From: Flavobacterium gyeonganense
GTDB taxonomy: Bacteria; Bacteroidota; Bacteroidia; Flavobacteriales; Flavobacteriaceae
DNA length: 64,000 nucleotides
NCBI RefSeq assembly: GCF_029625295.1
Contig: NZ_CP121112.1
Span: 3,782,001-3,846,000 of the forward strand
Reading direction: 5' to 3'
Position 1 is the stretch's first letter; every line of letters begins with the position of its first letter. The translations under genes were made by a program, and so were the position numbers. The notes under the pieces are model-generated. The model made no database searches. It saw only the letters and a list, made by a program, of their open reading frames with translations, and was not told where the DNA came from. Below are positions 36,447-44,284 of this stretch, one piece after another.

Positions 36447-37075
36447 TTATTTAAAAAGCTGATTCAGGTTGATTTCTTTTTTTTCTCGCAGCTTTTTTAC
36501 GATTTTCAAAAAAGCAATAGCTGTAATGTAAGCATCGCCTAAAGCTGTATGACGGTCTTTTTTTGAAATATCAAATTTGTCCGCCAGGTCATCAAGTGAG
36601 TAATGGTCTTTTCGTTCAAAGAGATGAGATTTTATCAAAGTTCTCTTGTACAAAACTCCAGTATCAAGTGCTTTGTTTTTTAATTCGGGTAAGCCATTTC
36701 TTTCAAGGGCTTTGTTGATCATTGTAATATCAAAATAAGCATGATGTGCAATAATAACGGCATCACCCAAATAGTCTAAAAACTGCTTTAAAGCTTCGGA
36801 TTCTGAAGGACGCTTTACAACAAAATCTTTTAAAATGCCATGAATCTGGGCAGTTGATTCATCGTAATGGTCCTGTTCGATATAAACTTCAAAACTGTCC
36901 TGAACCGAAATAGTTCCATTTTGTAAAACAAGTGCGCCAATACATAAAATCCGGTCGTTTGTAAAATCAAATCCTGTTGTTTCTGTGTCCAGCACTATAA
37001 AACGTGTTTCTTCAATGGTGATGCTTTCATCGAAAAAAAATCTTCTTCCTTTTTCCAAAAATCAAATAAACTCAT
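36447..37075 (-). CDS. 3'-5' exonuclease (DnaQ-like, DEDDh), start shifted by an A8/T8 tract
   Basis: The exonuclease domain shows FIVLDTETTGFD (catalytic Asp/Glu), AHHAYFDITMINKAL (third acid) and KDRHTALGDAYITAIAF (His and last Asp), i.e. the DEDDh set of DnaQ/PolC-epsilon enzymes. The open frame itself begins at TTG 37058, but the ATG at 37075 (MSLFDFWKKEED) is clearly the natural start, two bases after the DUF294 stop. Adding one base to the eight-base homopolymer at 37033-37040 joins them, giving about 209 residues. It should degrade 3' ends of DNA or RNA. It is coupled to the cNMP/CBS/DUF294 gene, so its activity may be tuned by that sensor; this is inference. Confidence 0.85.
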
Positions 37076-37077
37076 TC

Positions 37078-38991
37078 TTATACAATATTAGAAACGTTAA
37101 AACGTACCGAAATTAACTCCTGAAGTTCTTTGATGGTTTTAAAAGTTCTTTTCAGCTTTATTTTTTCCATTTTCGAAAGAGATTCTAAAGCAATAAACTG
37201 ACCCGAATCATGGTGTAAAAGACCTTGCTTGGTTCTGAATTTCAATAAGGCTTTAAATGAATAAGAGCATGATAAGTAAAGTTCACTGTTTTGAGGTTCC
37301 AGTTCAGCTAACTTTTCAAAACGTTCAGCCGTATTACTGATTGACTTAACTGAATGTGACAATATTAAAACCCTTGCAGCATCTGTAAGTGGCATTAAAG
37401 CTCTACGTTTAATGTCAAACTGGTCTTTATTGGCACCATCTTGTTCTACTAAAAACTGCCTGAAAAAACCGGTTGGTGAAGGGCTCTGCAAAGCACCGCT
37501 CACCAAATGAACATAAAAAATAGGATTGGCTTTCACATTTTCAAATATCGAATCTGATAACTGGTCTACAAGCTCACGATTACCATATTTTACACTGTAA
37601 TCAAAAAAGATGAACGATAACAAAACTTCATTTTTACCCGGATTTTTAATCCAGTAAGCCACCTGATCTTTCCATTCATTGAGGCTCATGCACCATTTTG
37701 GGTTGGATGCCATCATTTCAGCAGGACAATATTCATAACCAATAGTAAAAAGTCCTTTGTTAATGTAGGTGGCTAATTTTAGAAAATAAGCTTTGGTTTC
37801 ATCCTTAAAAACTTCCGAAACATTTTCATACACAATTGCATTATCCTGATCGGTGTGGAGCATTTGCTCGTCGCGTCCCTGACTGCCCAATGCCAGCCAT
37901 GTAAATTTTACAGGAGGCGGTGTATTCATTTTTTCCAGTGAAATATCAATAACACGGGTTACGCAGGCATCATTTAACTCAGTAATGATTTTTGTAATCA
38001 GTGTCATCGGGATATTTTGGTCAAGATATCCCTGCAGCAATTGCATGATTCGGGCTCTGATAGGTTTGATCTCCTTAACTTTTGTCGTCCTTTTTAAAGC
38101 TTTGATCAAAACTGCCGGATTATTTCCCAGAGAAACCATAAGGTCGTGTTTGGATAAAATGCCTACAGCTTTTGTATTGACTGTTCCGTCTTTCGTAAGA
38201 CACAAATAACTGATATTACTTTTGATCATCGCCATCTGCGCTTCAGTAACTGTCAATTTTTTAGAATACGTAATAACCGGCGATGTCATAATAGTTTCAG
38301 CAGTCGTAGTAATTGGGTAATCACCTGAAACGATTTTGTTGCGTAAATCTTTATCGGTAATAATTCCAATTGGGAGCATTTCATCCACAATTAATATTGC
38401 CCCGACTTTTTTCTTGGTCAGGATTTTAGCGATTTCTTTTGCTGTGGTTGAAGGACCGCACGTAACAATCTTTTTCGAAAACTTTATGGGTTGTAAATCA
38501 AATACTTCCTTTTCATTATTCTGTTCATGCTGAGCAATGACTTCACCGTACAGATTGTTTTTATGGACTTCTGAATATGGGTTTTTAGTATTCGAAGCAT
38601 AACTTTCGATCAGGAAATTCCCAATGGCTTTGTTTTCTAATGCGTAGGGTTTGAAAACCGCAATCGGAATCGCATATAAAATACTCTCTTCATAAGTACT
38701 GGCCTCCATAACATAGTTTTCCTGCGCCAGGAGCGGTCTTAATCCAAAAATGTCACCTTCATCACACATATCCAGTGTTTTCTGATTCTTCTTAAGGGCA
38801 ACAGCTCCCTTGTGGACTACATAAAAGGAATCATGTGTCTTTTCGTTTTCAGAAAAAATCACTGAATCCTTTTCTTTATATATGATTGAAATCTGTTCAG
38901 ATAATTTTTCAAGATCTTTTTGATTCAAAAGATTAAAAGGAGGGAAGCTCTTTAAAAAATCAGCAACTCTATGTGAAATCGTATTTTTCAT
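37078..38991 (-). CDS. cNMP-binding / CBS / DUF294 nucleotidyltransferase-like protein
   Basis: 637 residues with four parts: a cyclic-nucleotide-binding-like domain (about 10-125: FPPFNLLNQKDLEKLSEQ, DEGDIFG), a pair of CBS domains (about 160-290: TAKEIAKILTKKKVGAILI, KLTVTEAQMAMIKSNI), a GlnD-like nucleotidyltransferase domain (DUF294, LALGSQGRDEQMLHTDQDNA near 370-390) and a DUF294 C-terminal helical domain to the end. The GSxGRxEQ and DxDN residues suggest an intact nucleotidyl-transfer site. In GlnD the related domain uridylylates PII, but the target here is unknown. No membrane segment is seen. It is coupled to the exonuclease gene with two bases between stop and start. Confidence 0.9.
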   Translation of the reverse strand: MKNTISHRVADFLKSFPPFNLLNQKDLEKLSEQISIIYKEKDSVIFSENEKTHDSFYVVHKGAVALKKNQKTLDMCDEGDIFGLRPLLAQENYVMEASTYEESILYAIPIAVFKPYALENKAIGNFLIESYASNTKNPYSEVHKNNLYGEVIAQHEQNNEKEVFDLQPIKFSKKIVTCGPSTTAKEIAKILTKKKVGAILIVDEMLPIGIITDKDLRNKIVSGDYPITTTAETIMTSPVITYSKKLTVTEAQMAMIKSNISYLCLTKDGTVNTKAVGILSKHDLMVSLGNNPAVLIKALKRTTKVKEIKPIRARIMQLLQGYLDQNIPMTLITKIITELNDACVTRVIDISLEKMNTPPPVKFTWLALGSQGRDEQMLHTDQDNAIVYENVSEVFKDETKAYFLKLATYINKGLFTIGYEYCPAEMMASNPKWCMSLNEWKDQVAYWIKNPGKNEVLLSFIFFDYSVKYGNRELVDQLSDSIFENVKANPIFYVHLVSGALQSPSPTGFFRQFLVEQDGANKDQFDIKRRALMPLTDAARVLILSHSVKSISNTAERFEKLAELEPQNSELYLSCSYSFKALLKFRTKQGLLHHDSGQFIALESLSKMEKIKLKRTFKTIKELQELISVRFNVSNIV

Positions 38992-39135
38992 GTTGGATTA
39001 CGTTCTGAATTTAGAATTAGAAAATAGTATTGTAAAAGAAACAAATTTCAGTATCTATTCAAACTATATTTTTTGAAAAATCAGGTTTATTTGTGAAACA
39101 AAAAAGTTCCGCAAAGGGAACTTTTAAATTTAGGC

Positions 39136-39909
39136 TTATGATTTTTTCTTTCGGATTCGCATATTGATAAATTCGACAGCCAGAGAAAAGGTAATGGCAA
39201 AATACAAATAGCCTTTCGGAATAGCTCCAATGTGTTCGCCAATCAGCTCGGCATTAGATAAATGCATACTTTCAGTAATCAGCATAAACCCAATCAGAAT
39301 TAGAAATGAAAGACCCAATATTTGGATCGAAGGGTTTTTGTTAACGAAATTTCCAACCGGAACAGCAAAAAGCATCATAACGACAACGGAAATAATAACT
39401 GCTGTAATCATGATTGTCAGCGCACCTTCAACACCATTCGTCATACCAACAGCGGTTAAAATAGAGTCAACAGAGAAAATTAAATCGATTAACAGGATTT
39501 GTAAAATAACATTCGAAAAAGATTTCTTTGCAGCGGTTTCAATGCTTTTTTCCTCTTCTCCTTTGTGATCCACTTTTTCACTGATTTCTTTGGTACTTTT
39601 ATATATAAGGAACAATCCTCCTAAAAATAAGATAATTGCCTGTCCAGTAAAATCAGCTTCGAGCCAGCCCCAGTGGATACTGAAAACAGTTGCTTTCATG
39701 GCAATCAAATACGAAATCCCTAACAAAAGTGCAATTCGCATAAACATAGCCAGAAACAAACCAATCCGGGTGGCTTTTTTGCGGTCCTGTTCTGGTAGTT
39801 TTCCTGTAACGATCGAGATGAAAATAATGTTGTCAATTCCCAGAACAATTTCCAGAAATGTCAGGGTGAGCAACGCAATCCAGGCATCAGGGTTTAAAAA
39901 TATTTCCAT
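39136..39909 (-). CDS. TerC family integral membrane protein
   Basis: 257 residues with seven membrane segments and the TerC signatures LTFLEIVLGIDNIIFISIV near residue 18 and ILLIDLIFSVDSILTAVGM near 140, each with the conserved Asp in the membrane. A charged loop of about 25 residues (KSTKEISEKVDHKGEEEK) lies between the halves. TerC proteins are linked to tellurite resistance and to manganese export that metallates secreted enzymes; the second role is better supported. The gene stands alone, 34 bases after the small lipoprotein gene that lies upstream in transcription order downstream of a repeat. Confidence 0.9.
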   Translation of the reverse strand: MEIFLNPDAWIALLTLTFLEIVLGIDNIIFISIVTGKLPEQDRKKATRIGLFLAMFMRIALLLGISYLIAMKATVFSIHWGWLEADFTGQAIILFLGGLFLIYKSTKEISEKVDHKGEEEKSIETAAKKSFSNVILQILLIDLIFSVDSILTAVGMTNGVEGALTIMITAVIISVVVMMLFAVPVGNFVNKNPSIQILGLSFLILIGFMLITESMHLSNAELIGEHIGAIPKGYLYFAITFSLAVEFINMRIRKKKS

Positions 39910-39942
39910 GTAAATCTTAATTTACATTCAAATTACTATTTT

Positions 39943-40314
39943 TTATTCGATTTTAAAAACTTTTCCGTGCTGTTTTTCTTCAGAACCAACCATTCCGAAT
40001 TCAAAAGTATACGAATCTTTCGAAGTCGTTAATATTTTCATACCAATAGCTTTTTCTTCCGCCATATTTTTCGGATGCTTTTTCTGCAAAACATATTCAC
40101 AGTCGCTTACCCAGCGTATGGTTGAGGTATCTGTTTTTCCTTCAAAAGTTTCAATTTCAATACTGTCTTTGCGTTCAAAAATCGTTGTTTTTTTTACACC
40201 GTTTACTTCAAACTCAAATTTGAATTTTCCGTTTTTGAAATCTTTGCAATTGTGCTCTGCTTCATAACAGGATACTAAAGCAAGTATTGGCAATAAGAAT
40301 ATAATTTTTTTCAT
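39943..40314 (-). CDS. small lipoprotein of unknown function
   Basis: 123 residues with a lipoprotein signal (LALVSC, Cys16) and a domain of about 105 residues rich in Lys, Glu and aromatic residues (CKDFKNGKFKFEFEVNG, TIRWVSDCEYVLQKKHPKN, SYTFEFGMVGSEEKQHGKVFKIE). The alternating pattern suggests a small lipocalin-like beta-barrel, a guess. Homologues are often labelled topoisomerase in flavobacteria, which the sequence does not support. It lies upstream of terC on the same strand. Confidence 0.7.
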   Translation of the reverse strand: MKKIIFLLPILALVSCYEAEHNCKDFKNGKFKFEFEVNGVKKTTIFERKDSIEIETFEGKTDTSTIRWVSDCEYVLQKKHPKNMAEEKAIGMKILTTSKDSYTFEFGMVGSEEKQHGKVFKIE

Positions 40315-40334
40315 TTTAAATAAGTTGTTTTATA

Positions 40335-40425
40335 AGAAGCTAATCCTGCTGTCCGCTATATCTTTTATGGCTCCCGATAGCTATCGGGACGCCACAAAAA
40401 GATGCCGCTTCCATCAGGGCTAGGG
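40335..40425 (+). repeat. REP-like intergenic element, copy B
   Basis: The left end agaagctaatcctgctgtcc and right end atcagggctaggg resemble copy A. The centre is a perfect 16-base palindrome (40373-40388, cccgatagctatcggg) inside a longer imperfect stem. No coding frame is present. Confidence 0.65.
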
Positions 40426-40462
40426 AGAATCGTTTTCATCAGAAAAATTAAAAGTGAATTAA

Positions 40463-41038
40463 TTATTTCAATCTGTTTAATTCATCATCAGTAAAATTTT
40501 TAATTTCTTTTTCTTTGGCAAACTTTTCGGCATTGTAATTTCCGGATTTATTTTTCGGAATCGATAAACTGTCCCAGGAACTGTTTTTCAGTTGTTTAGC
40601 ATAAAAAACAACTTGCCCGACATGATAAGGATAATGTGCCAATTGCCTGTTAATCGCTTCAATAACCGTGTGACCTTCATTTCGAATATAAATTATATCC
40701 GATAGCTGTTCCGGTTTCAAATTGTTTAAAGCATCAAAAAATACATTCCATCCTTTATTCCAGACGTTAATGATTTCTTCTTTTGACTCTAAATCATTTT
40801 CGAATTCTGCATCGCGGTTACGCCATTCCTTTTCGCCGTCAGAGGTTAGAAAATCTGTCCATCGCGAGAGCATATTTCCTGAAATATGTTTGATTATAGT
40901 CGCAATACTATTGGTGTCTTCGTTGACGGCAATAAAAAGCTGTTCGGGCTCTAATTGGTCGATGGCTTTTTCGCCCAGCATTTTATAATACAAAAACTGC
41001 TTTTTAACGCTTTCCAGATAAGATTCATTAGTTTCCAT
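40463..41038 (-). CDS. DinB-like protein (DUF1572)
   Basis: 191 residues of the DUF1572 group of the DinB/YfiT-like four-helix bundles. Typical features are the N-terminal helix YLESVKKQFLYYKMLGEKAID, SIATIIKHISGNMLSRWTDF with the first conserved His, and QLAHYPYHVGQVVFYAK with further His residues that form a metal site in this superfamily. The function is unknown; related proteins are thiol-dependent S-transferases or DNA-damage proteins. It lies just downstream (two bases) of the pentapeptide-repeat gene and is probably co-transcribed with it. Confidence 0.8.
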   Translation of the reverse strand: METNESYLESVKKQFLYYKMLGEKAIDQLEPEQLFIAVNEDTNSIATIIKHISGNMLSRWTDFLTSDGEKEWRNRDAEFENDLESKEEIINVWNKGWNVFFDALNNLKPEQLSDIIYIRNEGHTVIEAINRQLAHYPYHVGQVVFYAKQLKNSSWDSLSIPKNKSGNYNAEKFAKEKEIKNFTDDELNRLK

Positions 41039-41040
41039 GC

Positions 41041-41613
41041 TTATACAATTTTAATGTCATATTTATCTAAAAGTCCCACGATTCCCTGAGTAGAAAACTG
41101 TGCTTTTTTCATCGGGTTAAATTCGGGATCGATTTTATAATTGTAAGCTGTTCTAAAATCAACTGCAGCCAGTTGGGTTTCATTAAAAATAGCTCCATCC
41201 AGATCACAATTATCAAAAACCGAACTGGTTAAATTGGTTCCTATAAAAGTAACTTCCCTTACAGAACAATTGATAAACTTGGTTTTAGGCATTTTTTTAT
41301 TCGAAAAAATAGCGTAATCTAAAGCCGTTTCTTCAAAATAAACCTGAAATAAAAAGTCATCACATTCGTTAAAGGCAATTCCTAAGAGCTTACAGTTTTT
41401 AAAAGTCACATTCTTTAAACCCGTTCCTGCAAGGTTTGTCATCGACAAATTACAGTCGATAAACTCGCAGTCCAAAAAGGTATTGTAAGCAAAATTACTG
41501 TTGGAAAAATCACAGTTTTTAAAAACGCAATCCTCAAATTCACGATTATTTATTTTTTTGTCAATATAAATGACTTTTTCAAATGTTTTCTGAATGTGAA
41601 TTAGGCTTTCCAT
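41041..41613 (-). CDS. pentapeptide repeat protein
   Basis: 190 residues. From about residue 25 to 155 the sequence is built of pentapeptide repeats (A/C-D/N-L/F-x-x): CVFKNCDFSNSNFAYNTF, CEFIDCNLSMTNLAGTGL, and VFDNCDLDGAIF. This gives a right-handed quadrilateral beta-helix. Some family members mimic DNA and protect gyrase (Qnr-like), but that needs a specific surface which cannot be judged here. No signal peptide, so cytoplasmic. It lies between the DUF6095 gene (35 bases upstream) and the DinB-like gene (two bases downstream). Confidence 0.88.
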   Translation of the reverse strand: MESLIHIQKTFEKVIYIDKKINNREFEDCVFKNCDFSNSNFAYNTFLDCEFIDCNLSMTNLAGTGLKNVTFKNCKLLGIAFNECDDFLFQVYFEETALDYAIFSNKKMPKTKFINCSVREVTFIGTNLTSSVFDNCDLDGAIFNETQLAAVDFRTAYNYKIDPEFNPMKKAQFSTQGIVGLLDKYDIKIV

Positions 41614-41648
41614 ACTGTGTTTTGGTAATATATATTAAAGGGTAAAGG

Positions 41649-41870
41649 TTAGTCATTAAACAAACCTTTCATAATAATTTTTAATCCGTAAAAAATTAGA
41701 AACATAGCGCTCAGACAAGCGACAATCCCAATTCCTAAAACTAGATAATGCCAGTTGGTATGCTGATTCATAAATGCGTTATAAATCAAAGATGGACCAA
41801 TAAACATCAACGGAAGTGCGCCAGTTAAATATTTAATTCCTTTTCCTAATAATTGTTTATTTGTTGCCAT
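41649..41870 (-). CDS. DUF6095 family small membrane protein
   Basis: 73 residues with two membrane segments (about 13-31 and 39-63) and the conserved start KQLLGKGIKYLTGALPLMFIGP of flavobacterial DUF6095. The function is unknown. It starts at ATG 41870 and lies 115 bases downstream of murQ on the same strand. Confidence 0.8.
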   Translation of the reverse strand: MATNKQLLGKGIKYLTGALPLMFIGPSLIYNAFMNQHTNWHYLVLGIGIVACLSAMFLIFYGLKIIMKGLFND

Positions 41871-41985
41871 TTGTTTTTTAGTTTACTTCGTCTGTTCGGC
41901 TAAAGCTTCGTGTCAGGTTTAAGGTTTCAGGTTTCGCTCTTTGCGGTAATAAATCCCACGCATCTTACATCTCACAGAAAACTTT

Positions 41986-42798
41986 TCACTTAGTATAATT
42001 GTCAACAGCATTTCTAACACTGCCATATTTTCTTAATAGTTCAGAGGCTTCTTCATACGAAACCGGAATTTCTCCCATTATCATTTTTACTCCACGGTCA
42101 ACCAGTTTGCTATTACTTAACTGCATATCGACCATTTTGTTGCCCTTTACTTTTCCAAGCTGAATCATCGATGCAGTCGAAATCATGTTTAAAACCAATT
42201 TTTGTGCAGTTCCGGCTTTCATTCTCGAACTTCCGGTTACAAATTCAGGTCCTACAACGACTACTACAGGGAATTTTGCTGTTAGTGCTAATGGACTTCC
42301 TTCATTACAGGTAATACAGCCGGTTGCAATATTATTTTCGTTACAGGTTTCCAACCCGCCAATAACATACGGGGTTGTTCCTGATGCCGCAATTCCAATC
42401 ACGATATCGTTTTGATTGATATTGTGTGCCAGTAAATCAATCCAGGCTTGCGTTGCATTGTCTTCGGCATTTTCTACGGCACGACGAATGGCTGTGTCAC
42501 CACCCGCAATAATTCCGTTTACCAAATCAAAAGGAACTCCAAAAGTTGGAGGACATTCTGAAGCATCTACGACTCCCAAACGTCCCGAAGTTCCGGCTCC
42601 GATGTAAAAGATACGTCCGCCCAATTTTAAATTTGAAACAGTCTGTGCAACTAAAGCTTCGATTTGCGGTAATGCTTTTTCGACAGCATCGGGTACAGTT
42701 TTGTCTTCCTTATTAATATTAGTAAGCAGTTCGTGAACTGACATTTTCTCTAAATGTTCATACTTTGAAGATTGTTCGGTTGTTTTTGTAAACGTCAT
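41986..42798 (-). CDS. murQ: N-acetylmuramic acid 6-phosphate etherase
   Basis: 270 residues, SIS fold. Diagnostic stretches are YIGAGTSGRLGVVDASECPP (about 62-81), the catalytic Glu in RAVENAEDN, GIAASGTTPYVIGGL and FVTGSSRMKAGTAQK. The enzyme cleaves the lactyl ether of MurNAc-6-phosphate to yield GlcNAc-6-phosphate and D-lactate in peptidoglycan recycling. The length is slightly below that of the E. coli enzyme, as is usual in Bacteroidota. No anmK or PTS genes are nearby. It heads the minus-strand group murQ, DUF6095, pentapeptide, DinB-like. Confidence 0.95.
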   Translation of the reverse strand: MTFTKTTEQSSKYEHLEKMSVHELLTNINKEDKTVPDAVEKALPQIEALVAQTVSNLKLGGRIFYIGAGTSGRLGVVDASECPPTFGVPFDLVNGIIAGGDTAIRRAVENAEDNATQAWIDLLAHNINQNDIVIGIAASGTTPYVIGGLETCNENNIATGCITCNEGSPLALTAKFPVVVVVGPEFVTGSSRMKAGTAQKLVLNMISTASMIQLGKVKGNKMVDMQLSNSKLVDRGVKMIMGEIPVSYEEASELLRKYGSVRNAVDNYTK

Positions 42799-42952
42799 TT
42801 TTTGTAGAAATAGTTATCCTCCAAAATTAATGTTTTTTATCGCAAATCGGGGGAAAAATTAAAAGCAAAGTGGTAAAGATTTTAATCTTTTTGAATGATT
42901 TTGTTTTTAGGTGAAACTGCTTCATAAGTCTTTATTAAAAAACTTAAAATCC

Positions 42953-42960
42953 TATATTTG
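42953..42960 (+). promoter_or_regulatory. candidate -7 box of the membrane-bound AraC-type regulator
   Basis: TATATTTG matches TAnnTTTG and lies 20 bases before the start codon. No clear TTTG -33 element is at the right distance. Confidence 0.4.
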
Positions 42961-42979
42961 TTAAATAATTAAAACAAGA

Positions 42980-44128
42980 ATGGATATAATAAGTTTTTTA
43001 ACCGGCATGGCCAAAATCTCAGTTTTTGTTTCATTATTGCTGGCATTTTTTTTACTTACTGTAAAAACAAAAAATAAATTAGCAAACAGATTATTTGCTT
43101 TCTATTTAATATTTTTTGCCATTGATAACAGTGGTATTTTTATTGATGAAGAATTTATAAAAAGCCATTTTAATTTAGAATTTTTCAGATGGTCCGTTTG
43201 TACTTTGATACTGCCTGCTTTTTATCTGTACGTACTATCAGTTTGTTTTGCAGATTTTCGTTTCAAAGCGAAGCATTTATTACATTTAATTCCATTAATA
43301 ATTACAAATATTGTATTTGTAATGAGGCTCTACTTTTTAAATACAACAGAAAAGCAACTATTTTATGAACAACGGGATCAGTCGCCTGAGATGTACATTT
43401 TGTTTCTTATTTTGGGAATACAAACAATAGCATATAGTATAGGAATATTTGTTGTGCTAAAAAAGTATAAGGAAATATATCAGGAAAATTATGCGAATCC
43501 CCGGACTTCTATTTTTAAATGGTTGTTTCAAATAGCAAGCGCCCTCTTTGTTTTATATTATCTGTCTATAATTAAAAATATCGTGAGATATGCTGATTTA
43601 GATTTTCTATGGATTTGGTCCAATACCATTTTGCAATTTCTGGTTTTAACAGTAACATGCTGGTTTGTATTAAAAGCGCTGAATTATCCGGAGCTTTTTC
43701 GGGGTATCGATTCTAAATTACAGTTGGCAAGGGATATTCTACCTAAACAAGACGAAAATATTGTAGAAATAAAAACCAATCATAATGAGCTGATTGCAAC
43801 TCAAATTGCGACATTAAAAGGCTATATGAAAGAAAAAGAACCTTTTCTTGATCCGTCGCTTACCATTCAGGAACTCTCCAATCAAATTGATATTCCGGTT
43901 CGGGATTTATCTGTTTTGATTAATCATCATATGGATCAGCATTTTTTTGATTTTGTAAATGAATATCGTATTCAAAAAGCCATGAATATTTTAAAAGATC
44001 CTTTAAAAAGGGATTTGACAATTTTAGAAATTTTATACGAAGTAGGTTTCAATTCAAAATCTTCGTTTAATACCTCTTTCAAAAAATATACAAATTTAAC
44101 GCCCACGGCTTACAGAAATGCTTTATAA
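42980..44128 (+). CDS. membrane-anchored AraC-type transcription regulator
   Basis: 382 residues. The N-terminal 235 residues form seven membrane segments, in the arrangement seen in flavobacterial 7TM/HTH regulators. After a linker (about 240-280), residues 285-380 are an AraC-type double helix-turn-helix: LTIQELSNQIDIPVRDLSVLIN and LTILEILYEVGFNSKSSFNTSFKKYTNLTPTAYR (family landmark, shown in part). Such proteins sense a signal at the membrane and bind DNA directly. The next gene downstream, in the same direction, encodes an outer-membrane barrel and is the likely target, although a terminator separates them. Confidence 0.88.
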   Translation: MDIISFLTGMAKISVFVSLLLAFFLLTVKTKNKLANRLFAFYLIFFAIDNSGIFIDEEFIKSHFNLEFFRWSVCTLILPAFYLYVLSVCFADFRFKAKHLLHLIPLIITNIVFVMRLYFLNTTEKQLFYEQRDQSPEMYILFLILGIQTIAYSIGIFVVLKKYKEIYQENYANPRTSIFKWLFQIASALFVLYYLSIIKNIVRYADLDFLWIWSNTILQFLVLTVTCWFVLKALNYPELFRGIDSKLQLARDILPKQDENIVEIKTNHNELIATQIATLKGYMKEKEPFLDPSLTIQELSNQIDIPVRDLSVLINHHMDQHFFDFVNEYRIQKAMNILKDPLKRDLTILEILYEVGFNSKSSFNTSFKKYTNLTPTAYRNAL

Positions 44129-44165
44129 TTAGGGTTTTTGTAAAAAGTCGTACGTCAGCATTAAT

Positions 44166-44210
44166 AAAGTCGAACTGATTTCTTAGGCAGAAATTGGTTC
44201 GACTTTTTTT
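44166..44210 (+). terminator. intrinsic terminator after the AraC-type regulator gene
   Basis: A 10-bp perfect outer stem (44166-44175 with 44197-44206), extended inward by a partly paired stretch, runs into seven Ts. Confidence 0.8.
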
Positions 44211-44284
44211 GTCGGTCGAATCTGGAAAATTTCTAAGGCAACTTTGCTTCATATTAATTGAACAAGTTGAAAAAATTAGAAATC

